Below, one piece after another: positions 1 to 9,115 of a stretch of 64,000 nucleotides of DNA (positions are counted from its first letter, which is position 1; each line of letters starts with the position of its first letter). The notes below the pieces were generated by a model, which was not told where the DNA came from, searched no databases, and saw nothing but the letters and a program-made list of their open reading frames with translations. Origin of the DNA: Rhodovarius lipocyclicus (lineage in GTDB: Bacteria; Pseudomonadota; Alphaproteobacteria; Acetobacterales; Acetobacteraceae). Location of the stretch: assembly GCF_009900765.1 (NCBI RefSeq), contig NZ_JAAABL010000002.1, forward strand, positions 186,001 through 250,000, given 5' to 3'. A program made the translations under genes and the position numbers.

Positions 1-1428
1 CTTCAGCGCCATGGCGGGGCTGAGCGTGGTGCGCGGCCGCTTGCCTGGCGCCAGCGAGTTCGCCAGCCCTTCCTGTAGCCAGAACATCTGGCAGCGGCTG
101 CCCAGGCAGAAACCCAGCCCCGGCACCGCAGGCGAGGATTGCAGCCACCCGGCGGAAGGCGTGGCCGAGACCATGTTCCCCCACTGGTCGATCACATCCA
201 CATGGCAGGTGTCGCCCGAGGAGGCGCCGAGCCGCGAGACGGTGGGCTCGCCACTGCCGGCGGCGGCCTTGGCTTCCTGCGCACGGCGCACGGCGTCGGC
301 ATAGCTGGGGGCATTCGGCGCGCGGCCATTCGGGCTGCCGGGGCGGAACTCCATCGAGGCCATGTCGGTGATCAGCTTGCGGCGCTCGGCGGCATAGGCC
401 TCGCTCAGCAGCGCTTCCATCGGCACATCGACGAAATCCGGGTCGCCGCACCAGGCTTCGCGGTCCGCGAAGGCCAGCTTCTGGGCCTCGACGAACAGAT
501 GCACCAGCTCCGGCCCGTTCGGGTCCAGCGAGGCGAGGTCGAAGCCGCGCAGGATCGCCAGCGTCATCAGCATGGCCGGGCCCTGGCTCCAGGGGCCGCA
601 TTTCAGCACGGTGGTCCCGTGGAAATCGACGCTGGCGGGCTTGTCGTAGCTGGCGCGCCAGGTGGCCATGTCCTGCCCGGTCAGCACCGAGGTGTGGCGG
701 CGGCCTGAGGTATCGAGTGCCTCGAAGCTGCGGCCGAAACCGTCGATGGCCTCGGCCACGAAGCCTTCGTACCAGCAGCGGCGCGCGGCCTCGATCTGGG
801 CGATGCGGTCGCCGCCGGCGGCCTCGGCCTCGCGCAGCACGCGCTCATAGGTATCGGCCAGCAGCGGGTTGGCGAACAGCTTGCCGGGCTGCGGCCCGCC
901 ATCGCGCAGCCAGAGCTGGGCGGAGGTCGGCCAGGCTTCCTCGAACAGCGGCTTCACCGTGTTCAGCGTGGCCCGCACGCGGCCGACCATATGCGCGCCG
1001 CGACGGGCATAGCCGATGGCGTATTCCAGGATCTCGCGCGGCTTCCATGTGCCGTGGTCGCGCAGCATCAGCATCCAGGCGTCGAAGGCGCCGGGGATGG
1101 GTGCCGCCAGGAAGCCGGTGCCGGGGATCAGATCGAGGCCCAGATGATCCCGCACATGCGCGATGGTCAGGCCGGCGGGCGCGGGGCCCTGGCCGCAGAT
1201 CACCTGCTGCTGCCTGATCTTTTCGGAGTGGATGATGATGGGGCAGTCGCCGCCCGGGCCATTCAGGTGGGGTTCCACGATCTGCAGGGTGAAACCGGCG
1301 GCGGCGGCGGCGTCGAAGGCATTGCCTCCGCGCTCCAGCACTGCCATGCCGACCTGGCTGGCGATCCAGTGGGTGGAGGCGACGACACCGAAGGTGCCGG
1401 CGATCTCTGGGCGGGTGGTGAAGGCCAT
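1..1428 (-). CDS. ggt: Gamma-glutamyltransferase family protein (3' end cut by window edge)
   Basis: Ntn-hydrolase of the gamma-glutamyltranspeptidase family, which cleaves or transfers gamma-glutamyl groups of glutathione-like substrates; some members are cephalosporin or oxamate acylases. The N-terminus reads MAFTTRPEIAG and is followed by the family block VLERGGNAFDAAAAAGF and the VEPHLNGPGGD segment. Near the left part of the window the putative self-cleavage site reads SSGDTCHVDVIDQWGNM; its Thr aligns with the catalytic Thr of E. coli Ggt. No clear signal peptide is seen, so it may be cytosolic. The C-terminal small-subunit end lies beyond position 1. The start at 1428 was chosen because family homology begins within a few residues. 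It is 13 bases downstream of the esterase gene on the same strand, so probably co-transcribed. Substrate unknown. Confidence 0.88.
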   Translation of the reverse strand, partial: MAFTTRPEIAGTFGVVASTHWIASQVGMAVLERGGNAFDAAAAAGFTLQIVEPHLNGPGGDCPIIIHSEKIRQQQVICGQGPAPAGLTIAHVRDHLGLDLIPGTGFLAAPIPGAFDAWMLMLRDHGTWKPREILEYAIGYARRGAHMVGRVRATLNTVKPLFEEAWPTSAQLWLRDGGPQPGKLFANPLLADTYERVLREAEAAGGDRIAQIEAARRCWYEGFVAEAIDGFGRSFEALDTSGRRHTSVLTGQDMATWRASYDKPASVDFHGTTVLKCGPWSQGPAMLMTLAILRGFDLASLDPNGPELVHLFVEAQKLAFADREAWCGDPDFVDVPMEALLSEAYAAERRKLITDMASMEFRPGSPNGRAPNAPSYADAVRRAQEAKAAAGSGEPTVSRLGASSGDTCHVDVIDQWGNMVSATPSAGWLQSSPAVPGLGFCLGSRCQMFWLQEGLANSLAPGKRPRTTLSPAMALK

Positions 1429-1441
1429 GGGCGGGATGCTC

Positions 1442-2200
1442 TCAGGTCAGGAAGGAATCCACCAGGGCCAGGAACCCGTTCGGGTCCTCGGCGTGCACCC
1501 AGTGGCCGGTGTCCAGGCTCGCATGCTGGACGAAGGGGAAGAGTTCGGCGATGCGGTCCATGTGCTTCTCGCGCACATAGGCGCTGCGGGTGCCGCGGAT
1601 AAACAGGGTGGGGCCGGTGTAGCGAGCCCCTTCGGGCGGGGCGAAGGATTCGATGTCCGACATGCCGGCCGCTATTTCCGAGAGGCCCACACGCCAGCGC
1701 GGCATGTTGCCGTCGAAAGCGAGGTTCTGCACCAGGAAGGCCCGCACGCCTTCCTCCTCCACCGCTGGGACCAGCTGGGCCGCGGCTTCGCGCCGGGTCA
1801 TCCCGGGGCGTAGTTCCATCGCCTGCATGGCCGCGACATAGGCGCGGCTGTCGGCCCGATAGCTGGTCGGGGCGATGTCGGCGACGACTAGGCGCTCCAC
1901 CAGCTCCGGCCGTGTCAGGGCCAGCATCATGGCGATCTTGCCGCCCATGGAATGGCCGATCACCCGGGCCTGCGGAACGCCGTGCGCCGCCAGGGTTTCC
2001 GCCACATCGGCTGCCATGGAGGCGTAATCCATGCCGGGCGCATGCGCGCTGGCGCCATGGTTGCGGGCATCGAGGGCCAGCACGCGGAAGCGCTGCCCGA
2101 GCCGCTTGGCCAGCCCACCCCAATTCTGCGCTGCGCCGAACAGGCCGTGCAGCAGAACCAGCGGTTCGCCCGTGCCTGTCTCAATCGTGTTGAGGATCAT
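1442..2200 (-). CDS. Alpha/beta-fold hydrolase (YbfF-like esterase)
   Basis: 252-residue alpha/beta hydrolase. Visible are the oxyanion-hole motif LLHGLFGAAQNW (about residue 15), the nucleophile elbow VIGHSMGGK (Ser about residue 95) and a C-terminal catalytic His in DTGHWVHAEDP; the acid is probably in the FIRGTRSAY segment region. This resembles the YbfF/esterase branch rather than haloalkane dehalogenases. An in-frame start exists 20 codons upstream, but I chose the ATG at 2200. It gives the family-typical N-terminus (MILNTIETG) and overlaps the stop of the upstream exporter gene by four bases (ATGA), a sign of translational coupling. Substrate is not predictable. Confidence 0.88.
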   Translation of the reverse strand: MILNTIETGTGEPLVLLHGLFGAAQNWGGLAKRLGQRFRVLALDARNHGASAHAPGMDYASMAADVAETLAAHGVPQARVIGHSMGGKIAMMLALTRPELVERLVVADIAPTSYRADSRAYVAAMQAMELRPGMTRREAAAQLVPAVEEEGVRAFLVQNLAFDGNMPRWRVGLSEIAAGMSDIESFAPPEGARYTGPTLFIRGTRSAYVREKHMDRIAELFPFVQHASLDTGHWVHAEDPNGFLALVDSFLT

Positions 2201-3060
2201 CCCTTCGCCGCCACCATCACGCTTGCCACGATCAGGGCCCCGCCGATGACGAGATCCCACCCCATCGGCTCATGCAACCAGAATGCCGAAAGGCCAAGCC
2301 CCAGCACCGGCACCAGCAGAAAGCCAACCGAGGCGGTGACGGCATTCAGCAGCCGCCCGCTCTCGATCACGGCCCAGGTGCCGATCGGTGCGGCCACCAA
2401 ACCCACAAAGGCGGCGTGCCACATGGCGCCGGGGCCGATGCCGCCCTGCGGTTCCCGGATCAGCGCCGCCACCAGCAGCAATGAGCCTGCGATGGCGAAG
2501 CAGAACGGCAGCAGCCGCACCATCGGGGAAACCGGTGGAAAGCGCCGCGTGATCAGGATGGCGAGAGACCAGGAGAGCGATGCCGCCAGCAGCCACAAAT
2601 GCCCGGCCAGCATGTGGGGGTTCGAGGTGTCCATCGTCCAGGGGTTCAGCATGACCAGCACGCCCAGCGCGGCGAGGCCCACCGCACACCAGCGGCGCGC
2701 GGAAACCCGCTCCCCCAGCACCAGCATGGACAAGGGCACCAGCCACATCAGGGTGACGTTGCCCAGAATGGCCGTGCGCGCGGCGCCCACCATGGGCAGG
2801 GCGATGTGCGAGGCGAGGAAGAAGCCGGCCAGTTGGAAGCAGGCGATCGCCAGCATGGCGGGAATATCCCCGCGCACCGGCAGTTTGAAACGGCCGATCA
2901 TCAGCAGCACGGCGGTGCTGCCCAGTGCCGCCAGCCCGGCGCGGGAGGTAGCGAACCACACCGGCGTCGCATCCTGCAGCGCATGTTTCGAGATGGGCCA
3001 GACCCCCCCGAACAGCACCACCGAGATCAGGAGAAGCCTGAGGCCCTTGGCCTGGTTCAC
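2197..3060 (-). CDS. EamA/DMT-family transporter
   Basis: 287-residue inner-membrane protein of the drug/metabolite transporter superfamily with about ten hydrophobic segments and the two-fold EamA repeat (first half ends near [10 protein letters not shown], second begins near [12 protein letters not shown]). Such proteins usually export amino acids or small metabolites. The start is GTG at 3060 ([11 protein letters not shown]), overlapping the upstream oxidoreductase stop as GTGA; a much longer in-frame extension upstream is antisense-like and has no homology. It sits in a coupled string: quinone oxidoreductase, this gene, esterase, gamma-glutamyltransferase. The substrate cannot be read from sequence. 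Confidence 0.88.
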   Translation of the reverse strand: MNQAKGLRLLLISVVLFGGVWPISKHALQDATPVWFATSRAGLAALGSTAVLLMIGRFKLPVRGDIPAMLAIACFQLAGFFLASHIALPMVGAARTAILGNVTLMWLVPLSMLVLGERVSARRWCAVGLAALGVLVMLNPWTMDTSNPHMLAGHLWLLAASLSWSLAILITRRFPPVSPMVRLLPFCFAIAGSLLLVAALIREPQGGIGPGAMWHAAFVGLVAAPIGTWAVIESGRLLNAVTASVGFLLVPVLGLGLSAFWLHEPMGWDLVIGGALIVASVMVAAKG

Positions 3061-4073
3061 GCCACGGTCAGCATGATCTTGCCCACATGCGCGCTGCTTT
3101 CCATCAGTGCATGCGCCTCCGCCGCGCGTTCCAGCGGCAGCACGGTGTGGATGACGGGCGCCAGGTCCCCTGCCTCCAGCAGGGGCCAGACCTGCTCGGC
3201 CAGGTCCATGGCGATGCGGCCCTTCTGCGCGGTGGTGCGCGGCCGCATGGTGCTGCCGGTCACGATCAGCCGGCGCAGCATGATGGGGCGCAGATCGACC
3301 TTCTCGGCGATCGCGCCGCCCAGGAAGGCGATGATGACCAGCCTGCCATCCGTGCCCAGGCTGCGTAGGTTGCGCTGGAAATAATCGGCGCCGACCATGT
3401 CCAGCACCACGTCGCACAGCTTGCCTTCCGTCAGGCGCTTCACTTCCTCGACGAAATCCTGCTCGCGGTAGTTGATGGCGGCATCGGCGCCGAGCTTCAG
3501 GCATTCCGCGCATTTCTCGGCGGAACCCGCCGTGGCGAAGACCCGCGCGCCGAAAGCCTTGGCCAGCATGATGGCCGTGGTGCCGATGCCGGAGGTGCCG
3601 CCATGCACCAGCACTGTCTCACCCGCCTTCAGCTTGCCGTGGCCGAACAGGTTGGCCCAGACGGTGAAGAAGGTCTCGGGCAGCGCGGCGGCGCGCACCG
3701 CGTCATAGCCCTTGGGCCAGGGCAGGCATTGCGTGCCGGGGGCGGTGCAGTATTCGGCATAGGCGCCGCCATTGGTCAGGGCGCAGACCTTGTCGCCGAT
3801 CTTCCATTCCCCGGCATCGGGGCCGGTCTCCACCACCGTGCCGGCGCATTCCAGGCCGATGATCGGGCTGGCGCCGGGCGGGGGCGGATAGAGCCCCTTG
3901 CGCTGTTGCACATCCGGGCGATTCACGCCCACGGCTTCCACCCGGATCAGCACTTCATCAGGCTTGGCGGTGGGAAGGGGGCCGCGAGCGGGCGCCAGCA
4001 CCTCGGGCTCACCGCCCGAACCGTAAGTGATAAAGGTCATCTCCGCCGGCAGGGCGGCGCTGGTGCTGGACAT
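3057..4073 (-). CDS. NAD(P)H-quinone oxidoreductase (zinc-independent MDR, PIG3/QorA type)
   Basis: 338-residue medium-chain reductase without the structural zinc-binding cysteine cluster. It has the MDR N-terminal domain ([18 protein letters not shown]), the Rossmann NADPH-binding motif [16 protein letters not shown] (about residue 150), and the C-terminal stretch with [21 protein letters not shown] typical of the PIG3-like quinone oxidoreductase group. It reduces quinones or reactive carbonyls with NADPH in the cytosol. A good Shine-Dalgarno (GGAGGG) lies about seven bases before the ATG. First gene of a minus-strand operon and divergent from the binding-protein gene at 4178. Confidence 0.9.
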   Translation of the reverse strand: MSSTSAALPAEMTFITYGSGGEPEVLAPARGPLPTAKPDEVLIRVEAVGVNRPDVQQRKGLYPPPPGASPIIGLECAGTVVETGPDAGEWKIGDKVCALTNGGAYAEYCTAPGTQCLPWPKGYDAVRAAALPETFFTVWANLFGHGKLKAGETVLVHGGTSGIGTTAIMLAKAFGARVFATAGSAEKCAECLKLGADAAINYREQDFVEEVKRLTEGKLCDVVLDMVGADYFQRNLRSLGTDGRLVIIAFLGGAIAEKVDLRPIMLRRLIVTGSTMRPRTTAQKGRIAMDLAEQVWPLLEAGDLAPVIHTVLPLERAAEAHALMESSAHVGKIMLTVA

Positions 4074-4177
4074 GGCTTATCCCTCCGGGATTCTGCGCAC
4101 ACCTCGCCCTGTGATGCTGATATCGTCAAGCCACGCCTTGCCCGCATGCGCGCGGGTTGCGATTGTGCAGGACAGAG

Positions 4178-5326
4178 ATGTTCCGCTCCCGCCGCCGCAA
4201 TATCCTCGCGTTACTGACCGCGCCAGCATTGGTGCGCGCTCCCTCAGCCCTCGCGCAGGGGGAGACGCGGGCGTTCGATTTTTTCCGCGCCCAGGCGGAG
4301 CCGCAGCGCGCCGCGGAGTTGCGGCTGGCGGCGGTCCTGCCCCTCTCCGGGCCCTTCTCCCTGCTGGGCGACGAAACCTGGCGTGGGTTGGAGCTGGCGG
4401 CCCAGGCGGCCGAGACCCCCATTCGCCTGACGCGCTTCGACACGCCCGATCCGGCGCAGGCGGTGGCCGAGATCCGCCGCATGCAGGGTGCGGAGAAGCC
4501 GCTGGCCATCTTCGGCTCCGTCTCCTCCGCGCTGGCGCTGGCGGCCAGCCAGGCGGCGGATTCGGCGGGCATCATGTTCTTCGAGTTGAACGCCACGGCC
4601 GATGCCATCACGGAACGCGGGCTGCGCCAGGTCTGGCGCCTGGGCACTCCGGCGCAGCATTTCGGCGTGGCGGTCGTCGAGGCGCTGAATGGCCCTCTGC
4701 GCCAGGCGGCGCATGGGCTGAAGTTGGCCATGCTGGGCGATGGCGGCGGTTCCGCTGAAAGCATCGCCGATGCCGTGCAGACTGCCTTGCAGGGGGCTGG
4801 CCTCAATCTGGCCCTGCGGTTTTCCGCCCCCGCCAGCGAGATGGCCGGTGCCGTGCAGCGCCTGCGTGCCGCGGGGGCGGAGGTCCTGCTGCACACCGGG
4901 CAGGAAGGCGACATCGCCGCCCTGTTTCGTGTGTTCCGTGAGGTGAATTGGCGCCCGAAGCTGATCCTGGGCTGCGGCGGCGCCCATGCCGTGGAGGATG
5001 CGGCCCGTGCCGCCGGGGCCGGCCATGACGGCTGCTGGGTGCTGGATGTGCCGCCCACGCCACCTGCGCACCCGTTCGTGGAGACCTATCGCCGCCGTTA
5101 TGGCGCGGCGCCGCGTTCCGGGCATTCCCTGGCGGCCTTTAGCGTGACGCAGCCGGTGCTGATGGCGCTGCGCGCGCCGGACCCGCGCGCGGCCGTGGGG
5201 GCGCTGGATGAACCCCAGGGCCGCCTGCCCAATGGCTGGGGCATCGGCTTCGATGCCCGGCAGCAGAACACCCGCGCCCGCCCCGTGCTGGCGCGCTGGG
5301 AGGATGGGCGCCTCAGCCTGCCCTGA
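4178..5326 (+). CDS. Orphan periplasmic substrate-binding protein (Leu/Ile/Val-type, Peripla_BP_6)
   Basis: 382-residue secreted binding protein. The N-terminus MFRSRRRNILALL...ALAQG is a signal peptide (possibly Tat-like RRR but lacking the full consensus). The mature part begins with the type I periplasmic-fold signature LRLAAVLPLSGPFSLLGDE and continues with IFGSVSSALALA and a late WGIGFD strand. A TTG start seven codons upstream is possible, but I chose the ATG at 4178 because AGGACAG precedes it. No permease or ATPase gene is adjacent, so partner and ligand are unknown. It could be a sensor-type or PBP-activator-like protein. The 3' end overlaps the convergent Bug gene by 14 bases. Confidence 0.82.
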   Translation: MFRSRRRNILALLTAPALVRAPSALAQGETRAFDFFRAQAEPQRAAELRLAAVLPLSGPFSLLGDETWRGLELAAQAAETPIRLTRFDTPDPAQAVAEIRRMQGAEKPLAIFGSVSSALALAASQAADSAGIMFFELNATADAITERGLRQVWRLGTPAQHFGVAVVEALNGPLRQAAHGLKLAMLGDGGGSAESIADAVQTALQGAGLNLALRFSAPASEMAGAVQRLRAAGAEVLLHTGQEGDIAALFRVFREVNWRPKLILGCGGAHAVEDAARAAGAGHDGCWVLDVPPTPPAHPFVETYRRRYGAAPRSGHSLAAFSVTQPVLMALRAPDPRAAVGALDEPQGRLPNGWGIGFDARQQNTRARPVLARWEDGRLSLP

Positions 5327-6290
5327 TGCCGGCGGCGCGCACGATGGGTTCCCATTTCGCGATCTCCCGTGTCAGGAAATCGGCGGTCGTTTCCGGGGTG
5401 GAGCCCTGTACCACCTCGATCGCCAGCTCCGCGAGCCGGTTGGCCACGGCGGGGTTGGCGAGTGCGCGATTGGTGGAGGCATTCGCGGCCTCGATGATCC
5501 GCGCGGGCGTGCCCGCGGGCGCCATCAGCATGTGCCACGTATAGGCCTCGTAACCCGCCACGCCTGATTCCTGGAAGGTCGGGATCTCCGGCGCCAAGGG
5601 GCTGCGGCGCGGGGTGGAAATGGCCAGGGCCCTGACATCCCCGCGCGCCGCATAGGGCAGGGCGGTCGCCGCCACGTCCAGGATCAGCGGAATACGGCCG
5701 GACAGGATCTCCGGCATGGCGGGGGCGGAGCCGCGGAAGGCGATGTGGTTCATGCGCAGCCCGCCCGCCATGTGCAGGAACAGCTCCGTACCCAGATGCA
5801 CCGCCCCGCCATTGCCGGAGGACGCGTAATCGTACCGTCCCGGATTGGCGCGGATCAGAGCGATGAACTCGCGGAAATCCCGCACGGGCAGGTCCTTGTT
5901 CACCAGGGCCATCAGGGGCACCTGGCCCAGCAGCGCCACCGGCGAGAAATCCGCGACCGGATCGAAGGGCAACCTGTCGAACATGGCGCGCAGCACGGCG
6001 TGGCCCACCGTGGTGTAGAGTAGGGTCTGGCCGTCCTTGGGTGCCTTGGCCACCATCTCCGTGCCCACCAGCACGCCGGAGCCGGTGCGGTTCTCCACCA
6101 CGACGCGCTGGGGCAGCTGGCGCGACATCTCCTCGGCGATCAGCCGGGCCGGGATATCCGTGGGCCCGCCAGCGGCGAAAGGCACGATCATGCGCACCGG
6201 GGTCTGGGGCCATTCGGCCGTCTGGGCCAGGGCCGGGGATATGGTGCCGGCCCCAAGCCCGGCGAGAAGCGCGCGACGCAGCACGGACAT
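5313..6290 (-). CDS. Bug-family tripartite tricarboxylate transporter receptor (orphan)
   Basis: 325-residue periplasmic receptor of the TctC/Bug family. Signal peptide MSVLRRALLAGLGAGTISPA followed by the hallmark PVRMIVPFAAGGPTDIPARL and VVVENRTGSG; length is standard. Start chosen at 6290 because AGGGAG sits just upstream; a start at 6329 would add 13 residues before the signal peptide. The membrane partners TctA/TctB are absent in the window, which is usual for the many orphan Bug proteins of betaproteobacteria and Acetobacteraceae. It is downstream of the Ugp-type ABC genes on the same strand (48-base gap), so possibly the last gene of that operon. Ligand probably a carboxylate. Confidence 0.9.
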   Translation of the reverse strand: MSVLRRALLAGLGAGTISPALAQTAEWPQTPVRMIVPFAAGGPTDIPARLIAEEMSRQLPQRVVVENRTGSGVLVGTEMVAKAPKDGQTLLYTTVGHAVLRAMFDRLPFDPVADFSPVALLGQVPLMALVNKDLPVRDFREFIALIRANPGRYDYASSGNGGAVHLGTELFLHMAGGLRMNHIAFRGSAPAMPEILSGRIPLILDVAATALPYAARGDVRALAISTPRRSPLAPEIPTFQESGVAGYEAYTWHMLMAPAGTPARIIEAANASTNRALANPAVANRLAELAIEVVQGSTPETTADFLTREIAKWEPIVRAAGIRAG

Positions 6291-6338
6291 TGCTCCCTGT
6301 TCATTTTCGGGGAGCATGAGCCGCGCCATCGGCGAGGT

Positions 6339-7397
6339 TCAAGCGGAAATGCGTTGGCCTGTCTCGCGGTCGAACACATGCAGCCAGGCGGGGTCGGGGC
6401 GCAGCATCAGTTCCCCGCTCTCCGGCACATGGCCCAGCAACTTGGCCGTCAGGGCGGTGCCATCGGCCATGCGGCCGTGGACCACGGTCTCACTGCCCAG
6501 CGGCTCCAGCAACTCCACCTGCATGGCGATGCCATCCGGGGCGGGTGCCAAATGCTCCGGCCGGATGCCCAGGGTGACCGATCTGCCCGTGGCGCCGGCG
6601 ATGGGGGCGGGCAGTGTCAGCTGAATGCCGCCATCCAGCGCCACCACCCCATCCGCCGCCATGATGCCGGGCAGCAGGTTCATCGAGGGGCTGCCGATGA
6701 AGCTGGCCACATAGGTGTCCGCCGGCTTGGCCCAGACCTCCATGGGGCTGGCCACCTGGGCGGCGCGGCCCTGGTGCATCACCATCAGGCGGTCGCCCAG
6801 CGTCATGGCCTCCACCTGGTCATGGGTGACGAACAGGGATGTGACGCCGAGGCGCCGCTGCAGGCGGCGAATTTCGGCCCGCATGGTCACGCGCAGCTTG
6901 GCGTCGAGGTTCGACAGCGGCTCATCGAACAGGAACAGGTGCGGTTCCCGCACGATGGCACGGCCCATGGCCACGCGCTGGCGCTGGCCGCCCGAAAGCT
7001 GGCGCGGCTTGCGGTCCAGCAGGTGGCCGATGTCGAGCAGTTTCGCGGCCTCGGCCACGCGGCGTTCGATCTCTGGCTTGGGCAGGCGCCGTATCTTCAG
7101 GCCATAGGCCATGTTCTGGAACACGCTCATATGCGGGTAGAGCGCGTAGTTCTGGAACACCATGGCGATGTCGCGCTCGGCGGGTTCCAGCGCGGTCACA
7201 TCGCGACCGCCGATCAGCACCTGGCCCTCGCTGGCGCTTTCGAGGCCGGAGACGATGCGCAGCAGCGTGGATTTGCCGCAGCCCGAAGCGCCGACGATGA
7301 CGATCATCTCGCCATCCGCGACTTCCAGGTCGATGCCATGCAGGACCTGGGTGGTGCCGAAACGCTTGGTGATGCCGCGCAGGCTGAGGGTGGCCAT
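6339..7397 (-). CDS. ugpC: ABC transporter ATP-binding protein, UgpC/MalK type
   Basis: 352-residue ATPase of carbohydrate-type importers (CUT1). Walker [10 protein letters not shown] (about residue 38), Q-loop in [13 protein letters not shown], signature LSGGQRQRV, Walker [17 protein letters not shown], switch His in [11 protein letters not shown], and a C-terminal TOBE-type regulatory domain (about 240-352). Energises the UgpA/UgpE permease in the inner membrane. The ATG at 7397 follows directly after the stop of the upstream ugpE gene. The gene symbol reflects family resemblance; the transported solute is not necessarily glycerol-3-phosphate. Confidence 0.93.
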   Translation of the reverse strand: MATLSLRGITKRFGTTQVLHGIDLEVADGEMIVIVGASGCGKSTLLRIVSGLESASEGQVLIGGRDVTALEPAERDIAMVFQNYALYPHMSVFQNMAYGLKIRRLPKPEIERRVAEAAKLLDIGHLLDRKPRQLSGGQRQRVAMGRAIVREPHLFLFDEPLSNLDAKLRVTMRAEIRRLQRRLGVTSLFVTHDQVEAMTLGDRLMVMHQGRAAQVASPMEVWAKPADTYVASFIGSPSMNLLPGIMAADGVVALDGGIQLTLPAPIAGATGRSVTLGIRPEHLAPAPDGIAMQVELLEPLGSETVVHGRMADGTALTAKLLGHVPESGELMLRPDPAWLHVFDRETGQRISA

Positions 7398-8234
7398 CTA
7401 CTTCTCCGTCTCCACCAGCCCCTTGATGAACCAGCGCTGCATCAGCAGCACCACCCCCACCGGCGGCAGCAGGGCCATCACGGCGGTGGCCATGATGACG
7501 TTCCATTCGTTTTGCGAGTCGCCCCCGCCGATCATCTTGGTCAGGCCCACGATGATCGTCTCCAAGCCACGGTCGTTGATGATCAGCAGCGGCCAGAGGT
7601 ACTGGTTCCAGCCGTAGATGAACAGGATGACGAACAGGGCAGCGATGTTCGTCACCGACAGCGGCAGCACAACGTCCCGGAAGAAGCGCATGGGGCCGGC
7701 GCCGTCGATCTTCGCGGCCTCCACGAATTCCGGCGGGATGGTCAGGAAGAATTGCCGGAACAGCAGCGTGGCGGTGGCCGAGGCGATCAGCGGTATGACC
7801 AGCCCGGCCATGGTGTTCACCAGGGAAAGGTTCACCATCACCTCGAAGGTCGGGATGATCCGCACCTCCACTGGCAGCATCAAGGTGATGAAGATCGCCC
7901 AGAAGCAGATCATCCGGCCGGGGAAACGGAAGAACACGACGGCGAAGGCCGACAGCAGCGAGATCACGATCTTCCCGCCCGCGATCAGCAGCGCCATGGC
8001 CAGGGAATTGGCCAGCATGCTGACCGCCGGCGTGCCCATGTAGCGCCCGCCGCCGGCCCCCCAGGCCTGGGCGTAATTCTCCAGCGCATGGGTGCCGGGC
8101 AGCAGCGGCACGTCGCCGCGCCCGATGGTGGCGCCATCATGGGTGGAACCGATCAGCGTGATGTAGATGGGGAAGCTGAAGATCAGCACGCCCAGCACCA
8201 GCCAGACATGCGGCCAGATGTTGCGCCCCCGCAT
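7398..8234 (-). CDS. ugpE: ABC transporter permease, UgpE type
   Basis: 278-residue inner-membrane permease with six predicted helices and the cytoplasmic EAA loop EFVEAAKIDGAGPMRFFRDVVLPLS that contacts the ATPase. Starts with [19 protein letters not shown]; the ATG at 8234 shares its last-read base with the upstream stop (TGATG, one-base overlap), which decides the start over a much longer in-frame extension of no homology. Part of the ugpB-A-E-C order. Confidence 0.92.
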   Translation of the reverse strand: MRGRNIWPHVWLVLGVLIFSFPIYITLIGSTHDGATIGRGDVPLLPGTHALENYAQAWGAGGGRYMGTPAVSMLANSLAMALLIAGGKIVISLLSAFAVVFFRFPGRMICFWAIFITLMLPVEVRIIPTFEVMVNLSLVNTMAGLVIPLIASATATLLFRQFFLTIPPEFVEAAKIDGAGPMRFFRDVVLPLSVTNIAALFVILFIYGWNQYLWPLLIINDRGLETIIVGLTKMIGGGDSQNEWNVIMATAVMALLPPVGVVLLMQRWFIKGLVETEK

Positions 8235-9115
8235 CAGTAATGCACCCGGCGTTCGATGAAGCGGAACTGCACGAAGGTCAGCGCCACCACCAGCAGCATC
8301 AGGATCACGCTCTGCGCCGCCGAAGTGCCGAGGTTCAGGTTCATCACGCCATCGGTATAGGCGCGATAGATCAGGGTTTCCGTCGCCTTGCCCGGGCCGC
8401 CCTGGGTCAGGCTGTGGATCACGCCGAAGGTTTCGAAGAAGGCGTAGGTCAGATTCACCACGAGCAGGAAGAAGGCGGTGGGCGAGAGCAGCGGGAAAAT
8501 GATGGTCCAGAACCGATAGCGCGGGCTGGCGCCGTCGATGGCCGCCGCCTCCAGCACCGATTTCGGGATGGATTGCAGCCCGGCGAGGAAGAAGATGAAG
8601 TTGTAGCTGACCTGCTTCCAGGCGCTGGCCAGGATGACCAGCCCCATCGCCTGGCCGCCGTTCAGCTTGTAGTCCCAGGCAATGCCCATGGCGTTCAGCG
8701 CCCGGCCGAAGATGCCGATGTTCGGGTGGAACATGAACAGCCACAGCACCGCCGCGACAGCGGGCGCCACGGCATAGGGCCAGACCAGAAGCGTCTTGTA
8801 GGTGGTCGCGCCCCGGATGTTCCGGTCCGCCTGCACCGCCAGGAACAGCGCCGAACCGAGCGCCAGCGCCGCCACTGCCGCTGAGAAGAACAGCGTGCGG
8901 AAGGCGGCATCCAGCCAGGTGGGATCGGTGACCACCTCGATGAAATTCTCGAACCAGACGAATTCGCTGTTGAGCCCGAAGGCGTCCTCACGCAGCAGCG
9001 ATTGCCAGATGGCCTGGGCCGCCGGCCAGAAGAAGAAGATGGCCGTGACCAGCAGCTGCGGCGCGAGGAGCAGGTAGGGAACCACCACCCCCTTGAAGAT
9101 GGCGGATTGGCTCAT
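8234..9115 (-). CDS. ugpA: ABC transporter permease, UgpA type
   Basis: 293-residue permease with about six helices and the EAA loop [21 protein letters not shown]-terminus [20 protein letters not shown] is typical for UgpA. The start at 9115 forms a TGATG one-base overlap with the ugpB stop. Pairs with UgpE to form the translocation channel. In-frame sequence upstream of this start belongs to another frame of ugpB and is not part of the protein. Confidence 0.92.
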   Translation of the reverse strand: MSQSAIFKGVVVPYLLLAPQLLVTAIFFFWPAAQAIWQSLLREDAFGLNSEFVWFENFIEVVTDPTWLDAAFRTLFFSAAVAALALGSALFLAVQADRNIRGATTYKTLLVWPYAVAPAVAAVLWLFMFHPNIGIFGRALNAMGIAWDYKLNGGQAMGLVILASAWKQVSYNFIFFLAGLQSIPKSVLEAAAIDGASPRYRFWTIIFPLLSPTAFFLLVVNLTYAFFETFGVIHSLTQGGPGKATETLIYRAYTDGVMNLNLGTSAAQSVILMLLVVALTFVQFRFIERRVHY

